DNA from: JAWLGW01 sp964569055
Lineage (GTDB): Bacteria > Planctomycetota > J058
NCBI GenBank assembly: GCA_964569055.1
Contig: CAZMSZ010000006.1
Coordinates: 1 to 48,573 of the forward strand
Length of the DNA: 48,573 bases
Reading direction: 5' to 3'
The translations under genes and the position numbers were made by a program. Positions within the stretch are counted from its first letter, which is position 1. Each line of letters opens with the position of its first letter. The notes beneath the pieces are model-generated. The model saw nothing but the letters and a program-made list of their open reading frames with translations. It had not been told where the DNA came from and did no database searches. This document shows, one piece after another, positions 41,684 through 48,573 of this stretch.

Positions 41684-42300
41684 GGGGTCACCTCCTGGTC
41701 GAGGCCGGCGCTCAGCGCGAGCTCGCGCAGGTTCGCGAGCGCGTCGTGGACGCGCTTGCGCGCCGCCCCGCGCCCGATCCCCAGGCGCGCGCACAGCCGC
41801 TCGTAGTCGGGCGGCCAGGCCGCCTCGTCCCAGATCACGCGCATGGTCGCCGCCTGCTGCGGCGGCAGCAGCTCGAACAGCCGCGGGAGCGCCGCCGCGG
41901 CCCGCGCCGTCAGCTCCTGCCGCTCCACCGCCTGATCGGGCGCGTCGGCGCCAGTCAGGACGAGCTCGAGCGCCGCTTCGCCGTCGTGGACGGACGCGCG
42001 GCGCGCCACCTCACGCCAGCGGTCCCGGGCCACGTTCCGCGCCACCTGCCGCAGCCAGGCCACGGGCTGCTCGGGGAGCTGGCGCTCGCTCGCGGGCAGG
42101 GCGCACGTCGCGAGGAGGTAGCGGGTGGCCTTGGCCACCGCCGTCTGCGCCGCGTCGTGCGCGGCGTCCCAGTCGCCGAGCACGTCGACCGCCGCCAGCA
42201 CCATGGCGCGGTAGCCCGCCGTCACGGCCGCCTCGAGCCAGCCGCGTACCTCCCGCTCGGCCGCGCGGCGCGCCGCTGGCTCCGGGTCCCCGTCGTCCAT
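41680..42300 (-). CDS. ECF-type RNA polymerase sigma factor
   Basis: 206 aa. Region 2 is visible as DAAQTAVAKATRYLL and QPVAWLRQVARNVARDRWRE; region 4 as LPRLFELLPPQQAATMRVIW, then LCARLGIGRGAARKRVHDAL, a helix-turn-helix that reads the -35 element. Domains 1 and 3 are absent, as in ECF (group IV) factors. ATG 42300 heads a four-gene coupled operon (sigma, 115-aa protein, GAF, S8 protease). An ECF-type promoter of the same form as those before two neighbouring units lies at 42387-42411, so the gene is probably autoregulated. Confidence 0.9.
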   Translation of the reverse strand: MDDGDPEPAARRAAEREVRGWLEAAVTAGYRAMVLAAVDVLGDWDAAHDAAQTAVAKATRYLLATCALPASERQLPEQPVAWLRQVARNVARDRWREVARRASVHDGEAALELVLTGADAPDQAVERQELTARAAAALPRLFELLPPQQAATMRVIWDEAAWPPDYERLCARLGIGRGAARKRVHDALANLRELALSAGLDQEVTP

Positions 42301-42386
42301 CGTGTGAGCACGCTATGGCTTAGGTGGCCCCCGACCCCTCGCGAGTCTATCACTTCCCACGCTCCGCTCCCCGTGCCCAACACCCA

Positions 42387-42411
42387 GACGAATCGGACCC
42401 GCCAGCGTTAC
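42387..42411 (-). promoter_or_regulatory. ECF sigma-type promoter, site 3 (sigma factor operon)
   Basis: On the minus strand, CAGGTAACGC with GTAAC at 42411-42407, a 16-bp spacer and CGTC at 42390-42387. The predicted start near 42380 gives a leader of about 80 nt before ATG 42300. The spacer sequence differs from the other two sites, so the shared bases are confined to the two boxes and the bases beside them. Confidence 0.7.
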
Positions 42412-42485
42412 CTGGGGCCTCCCTCGCAGCCCGGCGCGCCGCCCGAAGGCTTGAGCTTTGCTCACCTTGGGGCGGAGGGATCGAC

Positions 42486-43721
42486 ATGAAGGCTGTGGTG
42501 TTCCACGGGGTGGGCGACCTGCGCCTCGACGAGGTCCCAGAACCCCGGCTCGAGGACAGGGCCGACGCGATCGTGCGGGTCACCGCGAGCGCGATCTGCG
42601 GGACCGACCTCCACATGGTGCGAGGGACGCTCCCCGGCATGGTGCCCGGGACGATCCTGGGCCACGAAGGGGTCGGCGTGGTCGAGGAGGTCGGGCCCGG
42701 CGTCCGCAACTTCGAGCGCGGCGATCGGGTCGTGATCCCCTCCACGATCTCGTGCGGCTCGTGCGAGCACTGCCGGGCGGGCGCCACCGCGCAGTGCGAC
42801 GGCGCGAACCCCAACGGGCCGCTGGCCGGGACGGCGTTCTTCGGCGGCCCCCAGTCGACCGGGCCCTTCGCGGGGCTGCAGGCGGAGCTGGCGCGCGTCC
42901 CCTTCGCGCACGTGGGGCTGGTCAAGCTGCCCGACGAGGTGAGCGACGAGCAGGCGATCCTGCTCTCGGACATCGTCCCCACCGGCCACTTCGGCGCCGA
43001 GCTGGCCGAGGTCGCCCCGGGCGACACCGTGGTCGTGTTCGGCTGCGGTCCCGTCGGTCAGTTCGCGATCCTGAGCGCGTTCCTGCGCGGGGCCGAGCGG
43101 GTGCTGGCGGTCGACTGCCTGGCGTCGCGCCTGACGGCCGCGCGCCGCCTGGGCGCGGAGACGATCGACTTCGAGCGCGAGGACCCCGTCGAGGCGATCC
43201 GCGAGCTGACCCGCGGCTTCGGCGCCTCGTGCGCGATCGACGCGGTCGGGGTCGACGCCGTGCGCCCGCACGCCGGCCCCGCCGCGAAGCAGCCGCGCAG
43301 CCAGCGCAAGGAGTTCGCGCGCGAGGTGAAGCAGGCCGCCCCCAAGACCAACCCCAAGGGCGACAACTGGCGCCCCGGCGACGCGCCCTCCCTCGCCCTG
43401 CGCTGGGCGGTGGACGCGGTCGCCAAGGCGGGCCGGGTCGGCGTGATCGGGGTCTACCCGCCCAGCCTGGAGGCGTTCCCGATCGGCAAGGCCATGAACA
43501 AGAACCTCCGGATCCACCTCGGCAACTGCGACCACCGCCGCCTGATCCCCGAGCTGATCCAACTCGTGCAGACCGGCGCGGTCGCCCCCGAGCGCGTGCT
43601 GACCCGCACCGAGCCCCTCGTCTCGGCCCTCGAGGCCTACCGCTCGTTCGACCGCCGCGAGGAGGGCTGGCTCAAGGTCGAGCTGCTGCCCGAGCGCGAC
43701 CGGGTGGGCTTCGCCGCGTAG
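42486..43721 (+). CDS. Zinc-dependent medium-chain alcohol dehydrogenase
   Basis: 411 aa. It has a catalytic zinc site (C38 in AICGTDLH; H60-E61 in GHEG) and a structural zinc site C90/C93/C96/C104. The nucleotide-binding loop is VVVFGCGPVGQ. The long insert near residues 258-300 (VRPHAGPAAKQPRSQRK...) and the general look match the formaldehyde-dehydrogenase-like/threonine-dehydrogenase-like branch seen in soil bacteria. It oxidises an alcohol or aldehyde with NAD(P); the substrate is unknown. ATG 42486 has GGAGGG upstream. It is divergent from the ECF sigma gene; there is no sign that it shares the ECF promoter, which faces the other way. Confidence 0.92.
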   Translation: MKAVVFHGVGDLRLDEVPEPRLEDRADAIVRVTASAICGTDLHMVRGTLPGMVPGTILGHEGVGVVEEVGPGVRNFERGDRVVIPSTISCGSCEHCRAGATAQCDGANPNGPLAGTAFFGGPQSTGPFAGLQAELARVPFAHVGLVKLPDEVSDEQAILLSDIVPTGHFGAELAEVAPGDTVVVFGCGPVGQFAILSAFLRGAERVLAVDCLASRLTAARRLGAETIDFEREDPVEAIRELTRGFGASCAIDAVGVDAVRPHAGPAAKQPRSQRKEFAREVKQAAPKTNPKGDNWRPGDAPSLALRWAVDAVAKAGRVGVIGVYPPSLEAFPIGKAMNKNLRIHLGNCDHRRLIPELIQLVQTGAVAPERVLTRTEPLVSALEAYRSFDRREEGWLKVELLPERDRVGFAA

Positions 43722-43896
43722 GGAGCTGAAGCGCGGTCGCTCTCCCCTGCCTGACCGCGCGGCCCGGTCTTGCGCAAACCTGCACCGGCCGCTATCTCGA
43801 GCGGGCCAGCGGCCGAAGCGCGAACTGGCGCTCCACTTGGCTGTTCCGCGCCCGACAACGCCGTCAGGAGAGGTGACGTGGCTGAGGACGACCTGA

Positions 43897-43923
43897 CGCT
43901 CCGCGCCCAACGGGAGCGCTTTT
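43897..43923 (+). terminator. Candidate rho-independent terminator after the dehydrogenase
   Basis: Stem CGCTCC (43897-43902) with GGAGCG (43913-43918), a 10-nt loop, then CTTTTC. It lies between convergent genes. Confidence 0.4.
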
Positions 43924-43941
43924 CGTCGCGTCGCGGCGGCC

Positions 43942-46311
43942 TCACTCCTCCACCACCTCCGTCTGCGCGCTCGTCCACTCCCAGGTGCGCACCAGCAGCC
44001 AGGCGCGGGCCAGGCCCAGGGTCAGGAGGGAGAGCACGGCGCTCTTGAGCGCGCGCGCGACGTAGCCGCCCAGGCCGCCGCGCCAGCGGGTGGGGTGGAG
44101 GCGGCCCTCGCGGTCGGGGACCAGCAGGCGCGACTGCTCCCAGCGGAGCCACAGGTAGCGGATCGCGAGCAGCCCCACCCCGAGGGTCGCCACGCCGAGG
44201 GGGAGGAGCAGGAGCGAGAGCAGCGCGAGGCCGAGCACCTCGAGCCCGCCGCCCGCGAAGCCGAGGGGCTGGCCGTGGGAGGGGACGCTGCACGCGGCGT
44301 AGGCGCGGCGCAGGCCGCGCGCGACCACCCACGGCGCGGCCAGCCCCGCGCTCAGCGCCAGCAGGAGCATGTCGCCCAGGGCGCCGAGCGCCTCGCCGCG
44401 CGGCTCGTGGCGCAGCCGCTCCTTGAACACCCAGGTGTTGCGCAGCCGGAAGGCCTTGGTCGCGACGTCGACGCGCACCCAGCCCGCCAGCAGCAGCACG
44501 AACGCCGCCCAGGGGGCGACCGCCGGCACGGCGCGGGCCGCCGCGTCGAGGTGCGGGAGCGCGGGCGCGAGGAGCGCGACCTCGCGCACGCGGGCCACCC
44601 CGCTGTGGAGCAGCGCCTGCGCGCCGCGCAGCGGGGCGAGCCAGGCGGGCAGGGGGCGCTCGGCGGCGCTCCAGGCGCCGAGCAGCAGCGCCGCCAGGGC
44701 CAGCAGCCCGAGCAGCGAGCCGGCGAGCTGGAGCGCGAGGAGCTGACGCGGCTCGCCGCGGAAGGCGAGGTGGTCGCCCGCGAAGGGCGGCACCGCGCGC
44801 GCGCGGCGGGGCTCGCTCGCGGCGGCGCTCGCGCCGGCGGGCGGCGCGGCCTCGTCCTCGGCGTCCGCGAGCTCTTTGGGGTCGAAGGCGCGGGTGGGGA
44901 GGTCGGCGCGACGGGGCTGGCGGGGGAGCGGGCCCGAGCCCCGGCCGGGCCGCCGCGCTCGGCGCGAGTCGCTGACCGCGTCGTCGACCGCGTCGTGGAG
45001 CACCAGCCCGGCGACCTGCTCGGGGCGCCGCGGGGCCGCGCCCGCCCGCGACTGGGTCCGCTCCTGCCGCCGCTCGTGCTCGCGCCGGTCGAGCTCCTCC
45101 ATGAGGCCGTACGCCCGCGCGGAGCCCAGCAGCGGGTGCTCGCCGACCCCGCCCACCGCGACCAGCTCCTGCGTGAACGGCAGGAACACCCGCGGGGCGC
45201 CCTTGCGGACGGGGGTGTCGTCGGCGGCGACCTGCTTGGCGCGGATCCGGCACAGCCGCTCGAACTCGCGCTTCATGTCGGCGGCCGTGCCGCGCTTGGC
45301 TGGATCCCGGTCGAGGCGCGGGGCGAGGAAGCGGAACAGCCCCAGCTCGAACGCCTGGCGGTCGCCGTCGAGGAACTTGGTCTCCTCGAACGCCACCCGC
45401 TCGATCACCTCCTGCGCGATCGGGAACGCCTCGCCGCGCCGTTCGGCCGACTTGACGCCGATCAGGGCCTCGAGGTCGCCCGGCGCGGGCGGGCGCTCGA
45501 GGTGGCTGAACGGCGGGTGACCGGTGATCAGCGCGTAGATCACGAGCGCGGCGGCGTACACGTCGAGCGTGGGGTCGAACGTGAAGCCGAGCTGCCCGTC
45601 CTCGCGTCGCCGCTCCACCACCGCCTCGGGCGGGGCGTAGGCCGGCGTGACCTGCGGCGGCGGCCAGCCCTCGACCGGCCCGCGCGCGAGCTGATCCAGG
45701 AGCGCCCGCGGGCGGGCCGCGCCGAAGTCGATCAGCACGGCGCGGTAGGCCCGCCGCACGATCAAGCCGAACACCTCCGGGCCCTGCAGCGGCCGGTCGC
45801 GCGGGCCGACGTCGATCAACAGGTTGGCGAGCTTGACGTCGTGGTGGACCAGCCCGCGCGACTCGACGTAGGCCAGCGCGTTGAGGAGCTCGTAGCCGAG
45901 GTCGATCGCCGCGTCGAGCGGCACCGACGGGTAGAGCGCGCGCCGGTCGCGGCGCTCCTCCGCCCCGTGCGCCTTGGCCATCAGCAGGAGCGGGTTGGGG
46001 TAGGCCCGCCGGAACGCGACCACCAGGCCCGAGCGCGCGACGCCCAGCCCCACGCACGGGACGACGTTGCGGTGGTTGAGCTCCTTGAACAGCCGGGCCT
46101 CGAGCTCGAGCGCCGGGTCGAGCTGGCCGGCGAAGCGCTGCGTCTTGAGGACGACCTGCCCGCCGTCCTCCAGCGTGCCGGCGTAGACCTTCCCGGTCAG
46201 GCCCGTGCCGAGCAGGGCCCCGGTCGTGCACGTCACCTTCCGCTTGGTCCTGGGGCTGGTCAGGTCGACCGGCGTCCCTGGCTCCAGCTCGACCTCGCGC
46301 TCCGCCCCCAC
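43942..46311 (-). CDS. Ser/Thr protein kinase fused to a DUF898-like membrane domain
   Basis: 789 aa. The kinase is intact: GTGLTGKV loop (35-42), Lys56 (VVLK), catalytic Asp158 in HHDVKLANLL, DFG (195-197) and APPE. After a basic linker, residues about 510-790 are a membrane region beginning FAGDHLAFRGEPRQLLAL, with at least four hydrophobic spans and RLRNTWVFKERLRHEP, a pattern like DUF898/YjgN proteins. The kinase-DUF898 fusion is unusual. Start GTG 46311; no strong Shine-Dalgarno. It probably senses or anchors at the membrane and phosphorylates cytoplasmic targets. It is divergent from the histidine kinase at 46515, with about 200 bp between. Confidence 0.88.
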   Translation of the reverse strand: MGAEREVELEPGTPVDLTSPRTKRKVTCTTGALLGTGLTGKVYAGTLEDGGQVVLKTQRFAGQLDPALELEARLFKELNHRNVVPCVGLGVARSGLVVAFRRAYPNPLLLMAKAHGAEERRDRRALYPSVPLDAAIDLGYELLNALAYVESRGLVHHDVKLANLLIDVGPRDRPLQGPEVFGLIVRRAYRAVLIDFGAARPRALLDQLARGPVEGWPPPQVTPAYAPPEAVVERRREDGQLGFTFDPTLDVYAAALVIYALITGHPPFSHLERPPAPGDLEALIGVKSAERRGEAFPIAQEVIERVAFEETKFLDGDRQAFELGLFRFLAPRLDRDPAKRGTAADMKREFERLCRIRAKQVAADDTPVRKGAPRVFLPFTQELVAVGGVGEHPLLGSARAYGLMEELDRREHERRQERTQSRAGAAPRRPEQVAGLVLHDAVDDAVSDSRRARRPGRGSGPLPRQPRRADLPTRAFDPKELADAEDEAAPPAGASAAASEPRRARAVPPFAGDHLAFRGEPRQLLALQLAGSLLGLLALAALLLGAWSAAERPLPAWLAPLRGAQALLHSGVARVREVALLAPALPHLDAAARAVPAVAPWAAFVLLLAGWVRVDVATKAFRLRNTWVFKERLRHEPRGEALGALGDMLLLALSAGLAAPWVVARGLRRAYAACSVPSHGQPLGFAGGGLEVLGLALLSLLLLPLGVATLGVGLLAIRYLWLRWEQSRLLVPDREGRLHPTRWRGGLGGYVARALKSAVLSLLTLGLARAWLLVRTWEWTSAQTEVVEE

Positions 46312-46514
46312 GGCTTCGCCCTCGCGCGAACCAGGCTATCACGGGGCCCGGGCGTCCCGCCCCGGGGCCCGGCCTCCCCAGGGCGACGCGACGTCGCACC
46401 AGCGCGGGCCCTCAAACTTCTGGGCCCCGAAATCGTGCGCGACCTCGCGGCAGACCGCAGCCTTACGCCGCGCCTGACCAGGGGTACAGTACGGCTGAGG
46501 AAGGAAGGGAAGGA

Positions 46515-48494
46515 GTGAGCTCGGAGCCTCGACGCGGGCGCTCGCACGGCTCGCTCGACGAGCGTCGCCTCAAGCTGGCCCTCGAGGTCAGCGGGGTCGG
46601 CGTGTTCGAGCACTCGGTCCCGCTCGCCGACGACACCTTCGTGAGCGCGCGCTGGGCGGAGATCCTCGGCTACGCCACCGACGAGCTCCCCTCCGCGCGG
46701 ACCGCGCTGCAGTGGCTCACCGACGAGGTGCTCCACCCCGACGACCTCCCGCGCGTCCGCCGCGCCTACCGCGGGCTCCTGAGCGGGCGGCACGAGCGCC
46801 TGTCGGTCGAGGCCCGCCTGCGTCACCGCCAGGGGGGCGTGGTCCACGTGCGGTGCATCGCCGGCGCCGCGGCGCGCGACGAGGCCGGCCGCGCCACCCG
46901 CGTCACCGGGGTGCTCCTCGACATCTCGGCCGAGGTGGAGGGGCAGCGCGCGCTCAAGGAGGAGCGCTCGCGGCTGCGCGCGATCCTGGACCACATGGTC
47001 GACGCGGTGATCACCACCGACGAGCGCGACGCGATCGTCTCGGCCAACCCCGCGGTCGAGCGGCTGTTCGGCTACCGCCCCGACGAGCTGCTCGGCACGG
47101 GGCTGCGCGCGCTGCTCGCCGCGCCGCCCCCCGAGGCCCCCGTCGTGGCGAGCGACGAGCTCCCGCCCGAGGAGGACGAGCCCGACGAGGGGTCGGCGGC
47201 CCGCCCGATCGAGGGGCGCGCGGTCGCCCGGCGCAAGGACGGCGGCCGCCTGCCGGTCGACGTGGCGGTCAGCGAGCTGTGGGTCGGCGGGCAGCGCCTG
47301 TTCACGAGCATCGTGCGCGACGTCTCGGATCGGACCCGCCTCGAGGAGTATCTGCGCCGGCGCGCCGACGAGCTGCTCGAGCAGAACCGGCACAAGGACG
47401 AGTTCATGGCCGTGCTCGGCCACGAGCTGCGCAACCCCCTGTTCGGCCTGCGCGCCGCGGCTGAGGTGCTGCGCGTGCCGCACCTCCCGGCCGACCGCTA
47501 CGAGCGGGCGCGCGAGACGATCGTGCGGCAGATCGACCACATGGCGACGCTGCTCGACGACCTCCTCGACGTGGCGCGGATCGCGCGCGGCGAGCTCGAC
47601 CTCGAGCGTCACCCGCTCGAGGTGGACGACCTCGTCCGCGAGGTGGTCGACGCCCACCGGCAGCGCCTCCGCCAAAAGGGCCTGGCGCTGGTGCTCCGCT
47701 CCGCGCCCCACCCCGCCTGGGTGGAGGGCGACGCGACTCGGCTGCGGCAGGTGTTCGAGAACCTGCTCGACAACGCGATCAAGTACACCAGCCCGCCGGG
47801 CAGCGTCGAGGTCTCGGTCGAGCAGCTCGAGGGCGAGCACGCCGTGTGCGTGACGGTCCGCGACAGCGGGGTCGGCTTTCAGCCCGACCAGGCGGCCCGC
47901 CTGTTCGAGCCCTTCCGCCAGCTCGGCCGCGGCTACGGGCCGCGCTCGGGGGGGATCGGGATCGGGCTGTCCCTCGTGAAGCGGATCGTGCTGCTCCACG
48001 GCGGCACGATCGACGCGCAGAGCGCCGGCGAGGGGCAGGGCGCCGCGTTCCGGGTGCGGCTGCCGCTGCGCACCGAGGCCCCGGCCCCCACGCCCGAGGT
48101 CGAAGAGGGCGCACCCGTCGCGGCGCCCAACAGCCGCGCCCGCCGGGTGCTCGTGGTGGACGACAACGTCGACACGGCCCAGCTCCTGGCGGACCTGCTC
48201 GCGACCGAGGGGAACGAGGTCGAGGTGGCGCACCGCGGGGAGCAGGCCGTGGAGACCGCGCGCGCCTTCCACCCCGACGTGGTGCTGTGCGACATCGCGC
48301 TCGACGAGGGGTGGACCGGCTACGACGTCGTCCGCGCGCTCCGCGCCGACCCCGCCACGGCCGACTGCCGCGCCCTGGCCCTCACGGGCTTCGGCCAGAT
48401 CCACGACCGCCAGCGCGCCCTGGCGGCGGGCTTCGACGAGCACCTCACCAAGCCGGTGGGCCCCGAGCGGCTGATCGCCGCGCTGCACGCCTGA
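46515..48494 (+). CDS. Hybrid histidine kinase (PAS-PAS-HisKA-HATPase-REC)
   Basis: 659 aa. PAS 1 spans about residues 18-140 (HPDDLPRVRRAY, DISAEVEGQR). PAS 2 spans 150-275 (DAVITTDERDAIVSANPAVERLFGY). H-box His303 (GHELRNPL), N-box N416/N420 (NLLDNAIKYT), G1 DSGVGF and G2 GIGIGLSLV follow. A C-terminal receiver has VDDNVDTA, phosphoacceptor Asp593 (LCDIALDEG) and TKPVG. No transmembrane segment: a cytoplasmic sensor that phosphorylates its own receiver. GTG 46515 lies 24 bp after a TACAGT -10-like box (46485-46490). No separate response-regulator gene is in the window. Confidence 0.95.
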   Translation: MSSEPRRGRSHGSLDERRLKLALEVSGVGVFEHSVPLADDTFVSARWAEILGYATDELPSARTALQWLTDEVLHPDDLPRVRRAYRGLLSGRHERLSVEARLRHRQGGVVHVRCIAGAAARDEAGRATRVTGVLLDISAEVEGQRALKEERSRLRAILDHMVDAVITTDERDAIVSANPAVERLFGYRPDELLGTGLRALLAAPPPEAPVVASDELPPEEDEPDEGSAARPIEGRAVARRKDGGRLPVDVAVSELWVGGQRLFTSIVRDVSDRTRLEEYLRRRADELLEQNRHKDEFMAVLGHELRNPLFGLRAAAEVLRVPHLPADRYERARETIVRQIDHMATLLDDLLDVARIARGELDLERHPLEVDDLVREVVDAHRQRLRQKGLALVLRSAPHPAWVEGDATRLRQVFENLLDNAIKYTSPPGSVEVSVEQLEGEHAVCVTVRDSGVGFQPDQAARLFEPFRQLGRGYGPRSGGIGIGLSLVKRIVLLHGGTIDAQSAGEGQGAAFRVRLPLRTEAPAPTPEVEEGAPVAAPNSRARRVLVVDDNVDTAQLLADLLATEGNEVEVAHRGEQAVETARAFHPDVVLCDIALDEGWTGYDVVRALRADPATADCRALALTGFGQIHDRQRALAAGFDEHLTKPVGPERLIAALHA

Positions 48495-48573
48495 CGGCGA
48501 GCCGGGGCAACGTGCGGGCTAGGCTCTGTCTCGAAACTCGGATCGCGCCATCGCGAAGCAATCGTCGCCGCTG

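Noticed and set aside
43878..44048. Short frame starting MAEDDLTLRAQRERF with an AGGAG upstream
   Set aside because: Only 57 aa, it overlaps the 3' end of the kinase gene in antisense and holds a candidate terminator hairpin; more likely incidental. Worth a look only if a transcript is seen.
48520..48573. Sequence GGCTCTGTCTCGAAACTC at the window end resembling an insertion-sequence terminal repeat
   Set aside because: No transposase and no second end are visible in the window; too short to support.
1..48573. tRNA, rRNA, riboswitch and CRISPR features
   Set aside because: I looked for T-loop words, rRNA blocks, conserved riboswitch cores and regularly spaced repeats, and saw none; a covariance search would be more sensitive.

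Overview
The window is a very GC-rich (roughly three-quarters G+C by eye), densely coding bacterial chromosome segment broken by two runs of exactly 100 N (12656-12755 and 23471-23570), so it is a scaffold from a draft or metagenome-derived assembly. Separate glycyl-tRNA synthetase alpha and beta genes, a YdjY-type lipoprotein, an alpha-2-macroglobulin-like protein, zf-TFIIB and FmdB zinc ribbons, several Ser/Thr kinase-like proteins and many GTG starts suggest a Planctomycetota lineage; Myxococcota cannot be excluded. I saw no rRNA, tRNA, CRISPR array, integrase or transposase.

Layout. 1-5882: a cpYpsA-type protein, convergent with glyQ-glyS, then a large acidic/coiled-coil protein of unknown function. 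5883-6703: a gene-poor stretch with repeated 20-bp palindromes. 6704-9573: alpha/beta hydrolase, small zinc-ribbon proteins, FmdB and a 1-Cys peroxiredoxin. 9639-12655: a sulfur-carrier cysteine cluster (JAMM protease; a CysO-rhodanese-E1 fusion; CysM-like synthase), the counterpart of the mycobacterial Mec+/CysO/MoeZ/CysM set packed into three genes. 12796-17013: zf-TFIIB protein, orphan type III-like DNA methyltransferase, patatin and a secreted Cys-rich repeat protein. 17185-24815: a large A2M-like protein and a pseudokinase with zinc ribbons, a membrane anchor and a coiled coil, interrupted by the second gap at a 9-bp coding repeat. 25202-29571: VWA protein, membrane protein with a degenerate J-like domain, a protein with three PARP-type zinc fingers and a HEAT-like protein.

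30001-36502: prfB, glyA, a YdjY-like lipoprotein, a two-TM protein and a NodIJ-like ABC exporter, all on the + strand. 36510-42300 (all minus): an ECF sigma gene translationally coupled to a small acidic protein, a GAF protein and a cytoplasmic S8 protease, followed by a receiver-like protein and a lipoxygenase-like gene with a membrane-protein partner. Three sites of the form CAGGTAACGC ... CGTC, with GTAAC and CGTC separated by exactly 16 bp each time, precede the sigma gene, the receiver-like gene and the lipoxygenase-like gene. I read these as an autoregulated ECF regulon and consider it the best candidate for an undescribed system here. 42486-48494: a zinc alcohol dehydrogenase, a Ser/Thr kinase fused to a DUF898-like membrane domain, and a hybrid histidine kinase.

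At the DNA level there is a family of intergenic elements with 20-bp perfectly complementary hexamer-repeat arms around a 100-115 nt loop. One copy uses GTGCCC/GGGCAC arms and another GTGCTC/GAGCAC arms, so the arms co-vary between copies. Their loops share an AGCGAAGCAA word, and a truncated copy opens the window.
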